From Thelephora terrestris (lineage: Eukaryota > Basidiomycota > Agaricomycetes > Thelephorales > Thelephoraceae): 64,000 nt of DNA. This document shows, piece by piece, positions 63,723 to 64,000 of the stretch. Numbering within the stretch: position 1 is the first letter of the stretch; each line of letters opens with the position of its first letter. A program made the position numbers and the translations under genes. The stretch is from NCBI GenBank assembly GCA_015956445.1, contig WIUZ02000003.1, positions 558,001-622,000 of the forward strand, written 5' to 3'. Below the pieces are notes generated by a model. That model saw nothing but the letters and a program-made list of their open reading frames with translations, searched no databases and was not told the origin of the DNA.

Positions 63723-64000
63723 CGTTATCTCACAGCTTGTAACAATCATAGAATGAACAGAGTTTGTATTTCAAGGCCACAAGATACAAGCTTTTGGTAA
63801 ATATGTGATACAAGTGCTCAAAATTTCCAGTCAGAGTGTCGAAATTTTGCCTTGAGCGCGGCGGGAGAGGGTGTTGTCTGCTCAGCATCAGAAACCTCCT
63901 TGTGGATTGTTTCAGCCACTCTGGAAGATGTCGCTCCAATGTTGAGGTGATCTGGGAGGTGGATGTGGATTTCGGGGAGGGAGGGAGCCTTTTTTTCCTT

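Larger units (their letters stand above)
61937..64000 (+). mobile_element. Tc1/mariner-type transposon (right end outside window)
   Basis: Left end CAGTGGGTTGCAGATCGATA immediately follows a TA dinucleotide (61935-61936), the invariant target of Tc1/mariner elements. It carries the DDE transposase at 62447-63574. The inverted copy of the end (..CAACCCACTG) is not present before 64000, so the right end is not seen. Confidence 0.7.

Overview
The window looks like a TE-rich, gene-poor stretch of a basidiomycete (Agaricomycete) chromosome. The evidence is short spliceosomal introns (about 45-75 nt, GT-AG with CTAAC/CTGAC-like branch sites), mushroom-type transposases (KDZ with a CxC2 cysteine cluster, Plavaka, a Tc1/mariner relative), a DUF6698-family gene and an expanded family of F-box-like genes. 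No species is assigned. All family names come from recalled motifs, not from a search.

Layout. 0-10 kb: end of an LTR-like element (1-328); a broken homeodomain-like gene (329-1584, -) with a gene ending in a viroplasmin/RNase H1-N-like domain (1894-3203, +); a KDZ transposase (4174-8095, +); a minisatellite; a palindromic CACTG-ended MITE (9067-10019). 10-22 kb: F-box-like genes and fragments around an intact multi-exon gene of unknown function (13944-16626, -). Two of the F-box genes sit in a large inverted duplication (about 11.0-12.77 kb against 20.05-21.8 kb). 22-24 kb: DUF6698 gene (-).

24.3-39.65 kb: one Plavaka transposase gene split into three pieces by two insertions. The first (about 26.4-32.1 kb) carries a coiled-coil gene, which is itself hit by an LTR-like element (29044-31351, TSD GTATG). 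The second (33716-39335) is a 5.6-kb palindrome made mainly of about 110 head-to-tail 35-bp units, flanked by TTGTGAG. Removing it restores the Plavaka reading frame exactly.

39.8-55 kb: a decayed polyubiquitin gene, more F-box genes and pseudogenes, a large transposon-type gene joining a transposase-like region, a SAP-like segment and a C19-like (ubiquitin-peptidase-like) domain (46020-50041, +), and a second CACTG MITE (52380-52880). 55-64 kb: an F-box/LRR-type gene cut by another copy of the LTR-like element (55710-57974, TSD CTTTG), a tRNA-Ser, a further element copy (59569-61819, TSD GCATG), and a Tc1/mariner-type transposon that landed in the D-loop of a second tRNA-Ser copy.

The most unusual system is the 2.25-2.31-kb TG...CA element. 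Three full copies each have perfect 5-bp target duplications, a TATA box about 70 nt from an AATAAA signal (solo-LTR-like), one sense ORF, two overlapping antisense ORFs ending in a Cys/His-rich motif, and a cluster of GGGGATTTCTC motifs between the divergent promoters. No pol or transposase gene lies in it, so its mobilising partner is outside the window.
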